Source of the DNA: Streptomyces sp. WM6386
Lineage (GTDB): Bacteria; Actinomycetota; Actinomycetes; Streptomycetales; Streptomycetaceae
DNA: 64,000 nt
Assembly (NCBI RefSeq): GCF_000972385.1
Contig: NZ_JXTE01000053.1
Span: 1-64,000, forward strand
Direction: 5' to 3'
The stretch's first letter is position 1, and every line of letters begins with the position of its first letter. The notes below the pieces were generated by a model that searched no databases, had not been told where the DNA came from, and worked only from the letters and a program-made list of their open reading frames with translations. This document shows, one piece after another, positions 1-7,628 of the stretch. The position numbers and the translations under genes are program-made.

Positions 1-240
1 CCCCTGGGCCGCCCCGCGCCCCCCGACGCACCACCCCGCCCGACCTCCACACCCGGCCCGACGACACCCACTGGCGCTCCGCCCCGCCCAGGCACCCGCC
101 CGTCCTCCGCGTCCGGTCCGACGGCGCCCGCTGGCGCTCCGCCCGGGTCAGGTACCCGCCCGTCTTCAGCGTCCGGTCCGACGGCGTCCGCTGGCGCTCC
201 GCCCGGTGTGCCGCCTCGGCCCGGATCTCGTCCGGCTGGT
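1..240 (+). repeat. 60-bp degenerate tandem repeat within coding sequence
   Basis: Four successive 60-base blocks (1-60, 61-120, 121-180, 181-240) align in register. Blocks two to four share CTGGCGCTCCGCCC at the same offset and most share CGTCCGGTCCG at the end; the first is the most diverged. They encode a 20-residue Pro/Ser/Gly/Ala unit of the adjacent membrane protein. The array may begin before the window. Confidence 0.75.
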
Positions 241-1290
241 GCGTCCGCCGGTGCCTTCGGGCGGTCGACTCCCCTCGGTGACGCGCCCATGGCCGGCTCC
301 CGGCCGGTCTCGGCGCCGGCCGGCGCGCCCGGCACCCGGTCGGCCTCGGTGCCCGCCGACGCCTTCGGCCGCACCGCGCCCCCCGGAGGGAGCCCGTCGG
401 CCCGGCAACCCGATCCCTCTCTCTCCTGGAGCGCCCCCCTGGCACCCGGTGACACCCCTGGATCCGGACGGCCCGTCGTGTCGTTCGGGCAGCCCGAGGG
501 GTACGACGAGCAGGCGCGGCCGCGAGCGCTCCGCGGGCGAGGTCGGCTGCGGGCCGTCGGCGTGGCCGTCTGTCTCGTGCTCGGGCTCGGGCTCATCGGT
601 GGTGCCGCGACCGGGAGTTGGCTCGTCGGGGACTCGGCCGCGGCCGGGTCCGGGGACACCTTCGCGGCGGCCGCCGGGATGTGGCACGCCGTTCCGGTCG
701 ACCAGCTCTTCCCGCCCACCGTCCAGGGACAGGGCGCAGGCCCCGGCGGCGCCGACCGGACCTGGACGCGGATCGCCGTCGCCCCGGACAGCGGCTGCAA
801 GGACGCCTTCGACCCCCTGCTGCGCAAGGCATTCGCCCCCGTCGGCTGCGAGCGGCTGCTCCGCGCCACGTACACCGACGCCACCCAGAGCTACGTCACC
901 ACCGTCGGACTTCTCTTCACCAAGGCCGACGCCGCCGGCATGACCGCCCTCGACACCCGCTTCGGCAAGGAGAAGCTGGGCGACCGGACCGACCTCATGC
1001 CCCGGACCTACGCCGCCAAGAACACCGTCGCCGCCGGCTTCGGCACGAAACAGCGCGCCTCCTGGGCCGTCTCCGTCCTCACCGACGCCCCCGTCGTCGC
1101 CTACGCCGTCTCCGGCTGGGCCGACGGCCGCAGCGTCGACGAGCCGGAACCCGCCGAGAAGGCCATGGCGTCCGACGCCACCACCGACATCGCCCAGGCC
1201 GGTCTCGGCCACGAGGCCCAGGGTCTGGCCGATCGCATCGAACGCGGCTTCCGCAAAACCGTCAGCTCGGCCACGGAGAAGCCGTCGTGA
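1..1290 (+). CDS. Proline-rich single-pass membrane protein upstream of mycosin (5' end outside window)
   Basis: The reading frame is open from base 1, so the gene probably begins before the window; an internal GTG at 208 is the only alternative start I would consider. The N-terminal part is Pro/Ala/Gly/Ser-rich and includes degenerate 20-residue repeats. Counting from 208, one transmembrane helix lies at about residues 115-138, followed by a roughly 220-residue extracytoplasmic domain with two or three Cys. No family is recognised. The stop overlaps the GTG start of the mycosin gene (GTGA, 1287-1290), so the two are translationally coupled. Mycosins are type VII secretion proteases, so a role in that machinery is an inference from context only. 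Confidence 0.72.
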   Translation, partial: PLGRPAPPDAPPRPTSTPGPTTPTGAPPRPGTRPSSASGPTAPAGAPPGSGTRPSSASGPTASAGAPPGVPPRPGSRPAGASAGAFGRSTPLGDAPMAGSRPVSAPAGAPGTRSASVPADAFGRTAPPGGSPSARQPDPSLSWSAPLAPGDTPGSGRPVVSFGQPEGYDEQARPRALRGRGRLRAVGVAVCLVLGLGLIGGAATGSWLVGDSAAAGSGDTFAAAAGMWHAVPVDQLFPPTVQGQGAGPGGADRTWTRIAVAPDSGCKDAFDPLLRKAFAPVGCERLLRATYTDATQSYVTTVGLLFTKADAAGMTALDTRFGKEKLGDRTDLMPRTYAAKNTVAAGFGTKQRASWAVSVLTDAPVVAYAVSGWADGRSVDEPEPAEKAMASDATTDIAQAGLGHEAQGLADRIERGFRKTVSSATEKPS

Positions 1291-2462
1291 ACGCCATGAC
1301 CCGCCGCGCCGGCCTCCTCAGCGCCCTTCTCGCCGCCTCCCTCGCCCTCGTACCGCCCACCGCGGCGCACGCCGACGGCATACGCGCCCAGCAGTGGGCC
1401 CTCGAGGCCATGCACACCCAGGAGGCCTGGCAGACCACCAAGGGCAAGGGCATCACCGTCGCCGTCCTCGACACCGGCGTCGAGGACGACCACCCCGACC
1501 TCGTCGGCAACGTCCTCGACGGCAAGGACATGGTCGGCTTCGGAGCAAGCCGCGGCGACCGCGCCTGGGCCCGCCACGGCACCGCGATGGCCGGCATCAT
1601 CGCCGGCCACGGACACGGGATCGGCGACGCCGACGGCGTGATGGGCATCGCCCCCGAGGCCAAGATCCTCCCCGTCCGCGTCATCCTGGAGGACGGCGAC
1701 TCGGCCCGCGGCAAGGCCCGCAACACCCGCGGCAACGCCCTCGCCGAAGGCATCCGCTGGGCCGCCGACCACGGCGCCGACGTCATCAACCTCTCCCTGG
1801 GCGACGACTCCAAGTCCGCCCACCCCGAACCCGCCGAGGACGAGGCCGTCCAGTACGCCCTCAAGAAGGGCTCCGTCGTCGTCGCCTCGGCAGGCAACGG
1901 CGGCGAGAAGGGCGACCACATCTCCTACCCGGCCGCCTACCCGGGTGTCATCGCCGCGACCGCCGTCGACCGGTACGGCACGCGCGCCGCCTTCTCCACC
2001 CGCCGCTGGTACTCCACGGTCGGCGCCCCCGGCGACAAGGTCGTCATCGCCGACCCTGACCACAAGTACTACGAGGGCTGGGGCACCAGCGCCGCCGCGG
2101 CCTTCGTCTCCGGAGCCGTCGCCCTGGTCAAGGCGGCCCACCCCGGCCTGACCCCGGCCCAGATCAAGAAGCTCCTGGAGGACACGGCCCGCGACGCCCC
2201 CGTCGGCGGCCGCGACGACTCCCGCGGCTACGGCCTGGTCGACCCGGCAGCCGCGATCAAGGCAGCGGCCGAGCTGAAGCCGGAGGGACTGCAGGCGGCG
2301 TCCTACGGCGAGAAGTACTTCGGCTCAGGCCCGGACGCGGCCGAGGAGGAGGACGACGCGGCAGGCTGGGCGGCCCCCCTGGCCGGCGGCGCGGGCGGCG
2401 TCCTGCTGATCGCGGCGGTGGTGCTGTGGCGAGGCAGAAGAGCGCGGTACGAAGAAGTCTGA
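1287..2462 (+). CDS. S8 subtilisin-like serine protease, mycosin type (type VII secretion-associated)
   Basis: This 391-residue secreted subtilase starts at GTG 1287, overlapping the upstream stop. It has an N-terminal signal peptide (AAHA-D processing near residue 29). The catalytic triad is visible: Asp62 in VAVLDTG, His97 in RHGTAMAG and Ser268 in GTSAAAAF. A C-terminal transmembrane helix at about 358-380 is followed by a short basic tail, so the protease domain is anchored outside the cell. This is the mycosin (MycP) architecture of type VII secretion loci, although no EccC/EccD or WXG100 gene lies to the right. The neighbour to the left encodes a matching single-pass protein. Substrate unknown. 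Confidence 0.9.
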   Translation: MNAMTRRAGLLSALLAASLALVPPTAAHADGIRAQQWALEAMHTQEAWQTTKGKGITVAVLDTGVEDDHPDLVGNVLDGKDMVGFGASRGDRAWARHGTAMAGIIAGHGHGIGDADGVMGIAPEAKILPVRVILEDGDSARGKARNTRGNALAEGIRWAADHGADVINLSLGDDSKSAHPEPAEDEAVQYALKKGSVVVASAGNGGEKGDHISYPAAYPGVIAATAVDRYGTRAAFSTRRWYSTVGAPGDKVVIADPDHKYYEGWGTSAAAAFVSGAVALVKAAHPGLTPAQIKKLLEDTARDAPVGGRDDSRGYGLVDPAAAIKAAAELKPEGLQAASYGEKYFGSGPDAAEEEDDAAGWAAPLAGGAGGVLLIAAVVLWRGRRARYEEV

Positions 2463-2473
2463 CGGTGCGGATG

Positions 2474-2570
2474 GCGCCCCTGCGGGGCGCGGGGCCGCAT
2501 CGATTTGCGGCTGCCGCCGCGTGGGCGCGACAGGCCGCAACGGCGCGGCAGTCCGCCGTCGGCCTGTCGC
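2474..2570. repeat. Dispersed hairpin repeat A / convergent terminator
   Basis: Between two convergent genes there is a 7-bp stem with a 3-base loop (GCGCCCC 2474-2480 / GGGGCGC 2484-2490) and then an 11-bp stem (2527-2537 with 2560-2570). The segment near 2500-2545 (TTTGCGGCTGCCGCCGCGTG, then GGGCGCGAC) matches the inverted repeat found after pheT. It probably acts as a bidirectional terminator. Confidence 0.6.
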
Positions 2571-2577
2571 GGCACTC

Positions 2578-3525
2578 TCAACCCGTGAACACGGATACCG
2601 CTGCCTCCGCAGCGGACTCCACGAGCGAAATCCCCTTCTCCTTCGTCGCGTTACCGTTCGACAGCGCCACGACCAAGTACCCGTGACCGTCCGGCGCGGT
2701 GACCCGCCCGATGCTGTTGATGTCCCACAGTCCCGTCGCCGACCGCGGCAGCCACCCGTTCTTCAGGGCCCACGCGGACCCCTCGGCGGCGGCCGACACC
2801 CCCCAGTGCTGATCGGCGGCTATCCGCCCCATCAGCCCCCGCACATACTCCCGCGACGCCGAGCTCAACTCCGAGTCGTCCCCGAACACCTGCCGAAGCA
2901 ACGTGAGCTGATCCGCCGCCGTGGTCTGGGTCAGCCCCCACAACATCCCGTCACCGCCCTCGGTGCCCGTGAGCCCGAGCCGCTCGTTCGCCGCGTCGAG
3001 CCCCTCCGCCTGCCCGATGATCCGCCACAGCGCCGACGCGGAGACGTTGTCACTGTTCTCGATCATCGAGGTGGCGTACGACTTCTCGGCCGCCGTGAGA
3101 TGCCGGTCCTCGTCCTGCGCCCGGAGCAGCAGCGCCGCCAGGATGTCGACCTTGACGATGCTCGCCGTGTCGAAGGCGGCGTCCCCGTACGTGGCGCTCT
3201 CCCCGGAGTCCAGGTCGAGCACGGCGACCGAGACGTCCGCGTCGCCCGGCACGGTCACCGACTCCATGGATTTGGCCAGCAGCTTGTCGTGGTCCACCGT
3301 CGGCTGCGTCACGGGCTCCACCGATGCCTCCTCGCTCGTCGCCGCCGCGGTCGGCGACGGGGCCGACGATACGGAGGGAGCGGCGGAGTGCGCCTGCGCC
3401 TTCACATACACGGTCCCCCCGGCCGTGGCGCCGACGATCGCGACGGAGGCGAGGGCGGTGTACATCAACGGGCGCCGCCGGGACGGGCGCGAGCGACGGC
3501 TTCGGCGGGCTCTGGAGGACTCCAT
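2578..3525 (-). CDS. Class A beta-lactamase-like serine hydrolase, membrane anchored
   Basis: The 315-residue product has a strongly basic N-terminus and a signal-anchor helix at about residues 20-42, then a Ser/Ala/Pro/Thr linker. The beta-lactamase-like fold follows, with the three class A/PBP signatures: Ser122-I-V-Lys125 (SxxK), Ser158-Asp-Asn160 (SDN) and Lys255-Asn-Gly257 in the position of KTG. The KNG variant, and the absence of an ExxLN omega-loop motif that I can recognise, make genuine beta-lactam hydrolysis doubtful. A peptidoglycan-related or unknown serine hydrolase role is equally possible. The gene converges on the mycosin gene and stands alone. Confidence 0.85.
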   Translation of the reverse strand: MESSRARRSRRSRPSRRRPLMYTALASVAIVGATAGGTVYVKAQAHSAAPSVSSAPSPTAAATSEEASVEPVTQPTVDHDKLLAKSMESVTVPGDADVSVAVLDLDSGESATYGDAAFDTASIVKVDILAALLLRAQDEDRHLTAAEKSYATSMIENSDNVSASALWRIIGQAEGLDAANERLGLTGTEGGDGMLWGLTQTTAADQLTLLRQVFGDDSELSSASREYVRGLMGRIAADQHWGVSAAAEGSAWALKNGWLPRSATGLWDINSIGRVTAPDGHGYLVVALSNGNATKEKGISLVESAAEAAVSVFTG

Positions 3526-3675
3526 GACCGTGATGGTCGGGCCGCCGGCTGTGTGGGCCGTTAGACGGAAGTTAGATGTGTGTCAGGGAAATCTGAGATT
3601 CCGGTGAAGAGGGTCACGGAGAGGTTTCCGGGGCCGCACAAGCGCAGCAGCATCCCCCCTATAGGGTCGGTGACC

Positions 3676-4404
3676 GTGGCGAACAAGAACATTCCCGACT
3701 CCGGCTTCTCCGACGACGACGGCTCCGCCGACCCCCGGCTGAGCGCGGCGCTCGCCGCCTGGACCGAGGACCGCGACGCCGTGGGGCCCGTCCTGGAGGC
3801 CCTGAAGGGCGCCCGGCTGCTCGTCCCCGTCGTGGCCGTGCTCGGCGAGGTCGAGGAGGACGAGAACGGACTGCGCCGCGAGAAGACCAGCGACATGGCC
3901 GTGCCCACCCTGAAGGCCGGCGGCCGCACCGCCCTGCCCGCCTTCACATCCACCGACTCGCTGGCGCTCTGGGACCCGGCGGCCCGCCCCGTCGCCGTAC
4001 CCCTGCACCAGGCGCTCCAGGCCGCCGCGCACGAGAAGGCGGACACGGTCGTCCTGGACCTGGCCGGACCCGTGGCCTTCGAGCTGACCGGTCCCGCGCT
4101 GCTCGCCCTCGCCGAGGGGCGTACGACGACGGACCCGCTGGCCGACCCCGCGGTCGTGGCGGCGGTGCGGGCCGCCGTCGCCGACGTGCGCGCGGTACAG
4201 CGGGCCTATCTCGGTCCCGGCCAGGGGGACGGCACCCTCGCCCTGGTCCTCGACCCCGTCGTCCCGCACGAGGCCGGTGTCCACGCGGTCGCCCGGCGTC
4301 TCGCCGCCGACGAAACGCTGAGGGCCCGCCTGGTGCGCGGCCTCGACCTGGCACTGCTGCCGGCCGGGGCGACGCCTCCGGGCGCGCCCTTGTTCGTGCG
4401 GTAG
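3676..4404 (+). CDS. SseB family protein
   Basis: The product is 242 residues and begins VANKNIPDSGF. It resembles the SseB N-terminal domain family (enhanced serine sensitivity protein, found widely in actinobacteria), with the characteristic ARLLVPVVA strand and the AFTSTDSLALWDP segment. I chose GTG 3676 because the conserved family sequence begins there; the frame stays open upstream to GTG 3580. It precedes the DUF1844 gene on the opposite strand. Molecular function is not established for the family. Confidence 0.82.
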   Translation: MANKNIPDSGFSDDDGSADPRLSAALAAWTEDRDAVGPVLEALKGARLLVPVVAVLGEVEEDENGLRREKTSDMAVPTLKAGGRTALPAFTSTDSLALWDPAARPVAVPLHQALQAAAHEKADTVVLDLAGPVAFELTGPALLALAEGRTTTDPLADPAVVAAVRAAVADVRAVQRAYLGPGQGDGTLALVLDPVVPHEAGVHAVARRLAADETLRARLVRGLDLALLPAGATPPGAPLFVR

Positions 4405-4433
4405 GGACCAGTGCCTGTCCGGCGGATCAGGCC

Positions 4434-4793
4434 CTAGCCGTAGACCGGGCCCGTGTACTTCTCGCCCGGGCCCTGGCCCGGCTCGTCCGGGACGATCGAC
4501 GCCTCGCGGAACGCCAGCTGGAGGGACTTCAGACCGTCGCGCAGCGGCGCCGCATGGAAGGAGCTGATCTCGGTGGCGCTGCCGTCCAGCAGGCCGGCGA
4601 GGGCGTGGATCAGCTTGCGGGCCTCGTCCAGGTCCTTGTACTTGTCGCCCTCCTCTGTCAGGCCGAGCTTCACCGCGGCGGCGCTCATCAGGTTGACGGC
4701 GACCGTCACGATCACCTCGACGGCGGGGACCTCGGCGATGTCGCGGGTCATCTCGTCGAAGTCGGCAGGGGACTCAGGAGGGGTGTCACTCAT
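4434..4793 (-). CDS. DUF1844 domain protein
   Basis: This is a 119-residue acidic protein beginning MSDTPPESP. It contains the DUF1844 core (EVIVTVAVNLMSAAAVKLGL), which is alpha-helical and found next to infC in many actinobacteria. ATG 4793 is preferred over upstream extensions because the conserved family start lies there. It is divergent from infC; the roughly 370-bp gap to infC holds promoters for both directions and the infC leader. Function unknown. Confidence 0.85.
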   Translation of the reverse strand: MSDTPPESPADFDEMTRDIAEVPAVEVIVTVAVNLMSAAAVKLGLTEEGDKYKDLDEARKLIHALAGLLDGSATEISSFHAAPLRDGLKSLQLAFREASIVPDEPGQGPGEKYTGPVYG

Positions 4794-4832
4794 GGCCCAC
4801 ACGATAGGCGGTCCGTGCTGCCGTTCCTCCAA

Positions 4833-4862
4833 TTGGTCCTTGTCAAGCGATCCTGCTAATCT
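4833..4862 (+). promoter_or_regulatory. Candidate infC operon promoter
   Basis: A -35-like TTGGTC (4833-4838) is followed after 18 bases by TAATCT (4857-4862), close to the vegetative sigma consensus. Transcription from here would give a leader of roughly 295 bases before infC. Assigned by eye. Confidence 0.45.
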
Positions 4863-4967
4863 GGTTGATGACCGGCTGGACACTCGCGTGCCCGGCCCAC
4901 AAGTGGAGGCTCCGATCTCCCACCTGACCGTCCCCCGGGACGGCGGGTCACCCCGGTCAGGCGGCCA

Positions 4968-5080
4968 CCATCGTTCCGTACGGACGATGGAGTCGCCCGA
5001 ATGTGCGCCCCGCGATCATTGCGGCGGTGCTCCGGCAGTGTTTTGGAGCCCCGTCTTGTGATCGTCCGGGGCATTTTTTG
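4968..5080 (+). promoter_or_regulatory. Structured infC leader with competing stems and intrinsic terminator (attenuator candidate)
   Basis: Hairpin 1 is CCATCG 4968-4973 with CGATGG 4985-4990, extended by TCC/GGA around a GTAC loop. Next, GCCCCGCGATCA (5007-5018) pairs perfectly with TGATCG (5059-5064) plus CGGGGC (5067-5072), leaving a two-base bulge. The same CGGGGC can pair instead with a second GCCCCG at 5048-5053. GCTCC 5029-5033 can pair with GGAGC 5045-5049, which overlaps that second arm. CGGGGC is followed by A and six T residues (5074-5079), the mark of an intrinsic terminator. Ribosomal-protein or IF3 leader control is the inference; I do not match it to a named RNA family with confidence. 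Confidence 0.6.
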
Positions 5081-5164
5081 TGCTTCGGCGCGGTTAGGTC
5101 TGTCGAGAAGAGACAAACGCGGCTGTCCGCCAGACCGCCGTGTGGTGCTAACCGAGGAGGATCC

Positions 5165-5857
5165 ATCAGCGCCGAGCCCCGCATCAACGACCGGATTCGC
5201 GTTCCAGAGGTGCGACTTGTCGGTCCCAGTGGCGAGCAGGTGGGCATCGTCCCCCTGGCCAAGGCACTGGAGCTTGCGCAGGAGTACGACCTGGACCTGG
5301 TCGAGGTGGCGGCAACCGCCCGTCCGCCTGTGTGCAAGCTCATGGACTACGGGAAGTTCAAGTACGAGTCGGCCATGAAGGCCCGTGAGGCGCGCAAGAA
5401 CCAGGCGCACACGGTCATCAAGGAGATGAAGCTCCGGCCGAAGATCGACCCGCACGACTATGACACCAAGAAGGGTCACGTCGTCCGGTTCCTCAAGCAG
5501 GGCGACAAGGTCAAGATCACGATCATGTTCCGTGGTCGCGAGCAGTCCCGGCCGGAGCTCGGCTACCGACTGCTGCAGCGTCTCGCGACGGACGTCGAGG
5601 ACCTCGGTTTCGTGGAGTCGAACCCGAAGCAGGACGGCCGAAACATGATCATGGTTCTCGGTCCGCACAAGAAGAAGACCGAGGCGATGGCCGAGGCCCG
5701 CCAGGCACAGGAAGCCCGCAAGGCTGAGGCGAAGGCCAACCCCGGCAAGTCGCAGAACGCCGCGGACCCCGACGCCGTGCATACGGATGCCGAGGTCGCC
5801 GACGCTGCTGCCGAGGCTCCCGCCGAGGCCCCTGCCGAGGCTCCCGCCGAGGCGTGA
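5165..5857 (+). CDS. infC: Translation initiation factor IF-3
   Basis: IF-3 binds the 30S subunit and polices start-codon selection. Both domains are intact: the N-terminal [15 protein letters not shown] segment and the C-terminal KEMKLRP...[11 protein letters not shown] and [12 protein letters not shown] segments. The protein then carries an actinobacterial tail of about 45 residues ending in [14 protein letters not shown]. No ATG, GTG or TTG fits the conserved N-terminus. The strong Shine-Dalgarno GAGGAGG (5154-5160) sits four bases before ATC at 5165, so I take ATC as the start. A rare start of this kind is the classic basis of IF-3 autoregulation in enterobacteria (AUU there). It is first in infC-rpmI-rplT. 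Confidence 0.93.
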   Translation: MSAEPRINDRIRVPEVRLVGPSGEQVGIVPLAKALELAQEYDLDLVEVAATARPPVCKLMDYGKFKYESAMKAREARKNQAHTVIKEMKLRPKIDPHDYDTKKGHVVRFLKQGDKVKITIMFRGREQSRPELGYRLLQRLATDVEDLGFVESNPKQDGRNMIMVLGPHKKKTEAMAEARQAQEARKAEAKANPGKSQNAADPDAVHTDAEVADAAAEAPAEAPAEAPAEA

Positions 5858-5904
5858 TCCCAGGGGACGCGAGTCCCTCAGGACGTAACCGATACAAGAG
5901 CGAC

Positions 5905-5944
5905 GCTCCACCGTGTGCCCGGTTTCACGACCGGGCACCGGAGC
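5905..5944 (+). promoter_or_regulatory. Long hairpin in the infC-rpmI spacer
   Basis: A 9-bp perfect stem (GTGCCCGGT 5915-5923 / ACCGGGCAC 5930-5938, loop TTCACG) is nested inside GCTCC/GGAGC (5905-5909 / 5940-5944). It ends eight bases before the rpmI Shine-Dalgarno, so it could bind a ribosomal protein such as L20 or limit translation. No T-run follows, so it is unlikely to be a terminator. Confidence 0.5.
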
Positions 5945-5969
5945 GCCACCCAGAGGAGAGAACGGCGCT

Positions 5970-6164
5970 ATGCCGAAGAACAAGTCGCACAGCGGTGCCA
6001 GCAAGCGCTTCAAGATCACCGGCTCCGGCAAGGTGCTCCGCGAGCGTGCCGGCAAGCGCCACCTGCTCGAGCACAAGTCGTCCCGCGTGACGCGCCGCCT
6101 CACCGGCAACGCCGAGATGGCCCCGGGCGACGCCGCGAAGATCAAGAAGCTTCTCGGCAAGTGA
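5970..6164 (+). CDS. rpmI: 50S ribosomal protein L35
   Basis: The 64-residue basic protein begins [21 protein letters not shown], diagnostic of bL35, and ends KIKKLLGK. The ATG at 5970 is preceded by GAGGAGAG. It is a structural component of the large ribosomal subunit and lies between infC and rplT in the usual bacterial order. Its stop overlaps the first base of a further hairpin that fills the spacer to rplT. Confidence 0.97.
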   Translation: MPKNKSHSGASKRFKITGSGKVLRERAGKRHLLEHKSSRVTRRLTGNAEMAPGDAAKIKKLLGK

Positions 6165-6196
6165 CGTACGCGGCGCCCTGACTGAGCGCCGTACGT
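6164..6196 (+). promoter_or_regulatory. Hairpin in the rpmI-rplT spacer
   Basis: ACGTAC (6164-6169) and GGCGC (6172-6176) pair with GCGCC (6186-6190) and GTACGT (6191-6196), giving 11 bp with a two-base bulge and a 9-base loop. It begins at the rpmI stop codon and has no T-run. It may be a processing or protein-binding element in the ribosomal-protein mRNA. Confidence 0.45.
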
Positions 6197-6265
6197 CTGG
6201 ACCGGGACCCCATCGATTCCGGGCCGTGTGAGTCCCACCACGGCCCCGCTACAAGGAGTTAACAA

Positions 6266-6649
6266 GTGGCACGCGTCAAGCGGGCAGTCAACGCCCACAA
6301 GAAGCGCCGGGCGATCCTCGAGGCGGCCTCCGGCTACCGCGGTCAGCGTTCGCGCCTGTACCGCAAGGCCAAGGAGCAGGTCACCCACTCGCTGGTCTAC
6401 AACTACAACGACCGCAAGAAGCGCAAGGGCGACTTCCGCCGGCTGTGGATCCAGCGCATCAACGCCGCTGCCCGCGCCAACGGCATCACGTACAACCGCT
6501 TCATCCAGGGTCTGAACGCGGCGAACATCGAGGTCGACCGCAAGATCCTGGCCGAGCTGGCCGTCAACGACGCCACCGCGTTCGCCGCGCTGGTCGAGGT
6601 TGCGCAGAAGGCCCTGCCGGCCGACGTCAACGCCCCCAAGGCGGCCTGA
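6266..6649 (+). CDS. rplT: 50S ribosomal protein L20
   Basis: The 127-residue protein begins [15 protein letters not shown] and contains the bL20 landmarks [18 protein letters not shown] and [13 protein letters not shown]...YNRFIQGL. It is needed for early 50S assembly and in several bacteria represses its own operon by binding the leader mRNA. The start is GTG at 6266 behind AAGGAG. A short Ala/Pro tail extends the usual length by a few residues. It is last in the infC operon and is followed by a strong hairpin. Confidence 0.97.
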   Translation: MARVKRAVNAHKKRRAILEAASGYRGQRSRLYRKAKEQVTHSLVYNYNDRKKRKGDFRRLWIQRINAAARANGITYNRFIQGLNAANIEVDRKILAELAVNDATAFAALVEVAQKALPADVNAPKAA

Positions 6650-6678
6650 CGCCTGGCTTTGCGCCGACGTGACATGAG

Positions 6679-6708
6679 GGACCCGCAGGCCTTCGGGCTT
6701 GCGGGTCC
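6679..6708 (+). terminator. Hairpin terminator of the infC-rpmI-rplT operon
   Basis: A 13-bp stem (6679-6691 with 6696-6708, one G-U pair) closed by a TTCG tetraloop lies 30 bases after the rplT stop. The downstream tract (TGTTGTGTAGTT) is only partly T-rich, which is normal for Streptomyces terminators. Confidence 0.8.
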
Positions 6709-6726
6709 TGTTGTGTAGTTCTGAAA

Positions 6727-7578
6727 GTGAGCCTCATGCACTCCGCACCCCCCGAGCTGATCTCCCCCCGTTCCCCCCGCGTCTCCGCCGCCCGGCGGCT
6801 CGCCAAGCGGAACTTCCGGGGCAAGGAGCGGCTGTTCCTGGCCGAGGGGCCGCAGGCCGTGCGGGAGGCCGCCGGGCACGGACTCGTGGAGTTGTTCGCC
6901 ACCGTCGAGGCCGCCGAGCGGTACGCGGAGATCATCGCGGAGGCCCGTGCCGTCGAAGCGCGTGTGCACCTCGCCTCCGAGGACGTCATCGCCGACATCT
7001 CCACCACCGTCACCCCGCAGGGGCTCGTCGGTGTGTGCCGGTTCCTCGACACCCCCTTCGAGGAGATCCTCGCCGCCCGCCCCCAGCTCGTCGCCGTGCT
7101 CGCGAACGTCCGCGACCCCGGGAACGCCGGGACCGTGCTGCGGTGCGCGGACGCCGCCGGGGCCGAGGCCGTCGTACTGACCGACGCGTCCGTGGATCTC
7201 TACAACCCCAAGGCCGTACGGGCCTCCGTGGGCTCCCTCTTCCATCTCCCCGTCGCCGTCGGTGTCCCCGTGGAGCAGGCGGTCCAGGGGCTCAAGGACG
7301 CCGGCGTGCGGATCCTCGCCGCCGACGGCGCCGGGACCGACGACCTCGACGACGAGCTCGACAAGGGGACCATGGGCGGACCGACCGCCTGGATCTTCGG
7401 GAACGAGGCGTGGGGGCTCCCGGAGGAGACCCGCGCACTCGCGGACGCCGTCGTGCGCGTCCCGATCCACGGGAAGGCCGAGAGCCTGAACCTGGCGACC
7501 GCCGCCGCCGTATGTCTCTACGCGTCGGCCCGTGCACAGCGCGCCTCCGGAGGGTGCCGCTCCGTCACCGAGAGCTAG
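6727..7578 (+). CDS. SpoU/TrmH-family 23S rRNA 2'-O-methyltransferase
   Basis: The 283-residue product has an N-terminal substrate-binding domain (RLAKRNFRGKERLFLAEGPQAV) and a SPOUT catalytic domain carrying all three family motifs: NVRDPGNAGTVLR (motif 1), WIFGNEAWGLP (motif 2) and VPIHGKAESLNLATAAAVCLY (motif 3). It would transfer methyl from S-adenosylmethionine to a ribose 2'-OH in 23S rRNA. The family also includes the thiostrepton-resistance methylase, but the placement directly after rplT suggests housekeeping. The start is GTG 6727, with ATG 6736 as an alternative. Confidence 0.88.
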   Translation: MSLMHSAPPELISPRSPRVSAARRLAKRNFRGKERLFLAEGPQAVREAAGHGLVELFATVEAAERYAEIIAEARAVEARVHLASEDVIADISTTVTPQGLVGVCRFLDTPFEEILAARPQLVAVLANVRDPGNAGTVLRCADAAGAEAVVLTDASVDLYNPKAVRASVGSLFHLPVAVGVPVEQAVQGLKDAGVRILAADGAGTDDLDDELDKGTMGGPTAWIFGNEAWGLPEETRALADAVVRVPIHGKAESLNLATAAAVCLYASARAQRASGGCRSVTES

Positions 7579-7628
7579 TAGGGTGACCAGCTCGGGGGCC
7601 CTCCGTCGAAGAGGTGGGGTACGGGGAT

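Noticed and set aside
166..1212. Long reading frames opposite or overlapping the proline-rich and mycosin genes
   Set aside because: They follow from the high GC of the third codon position and lack ribosome sites or family-like sequence.
3580..3675. Upstream extension of the SseB gene to GTG 3580
   Set aside because: The family-conserved start and spacing favour GTG 3676; the added residues look like intergenic sequence.
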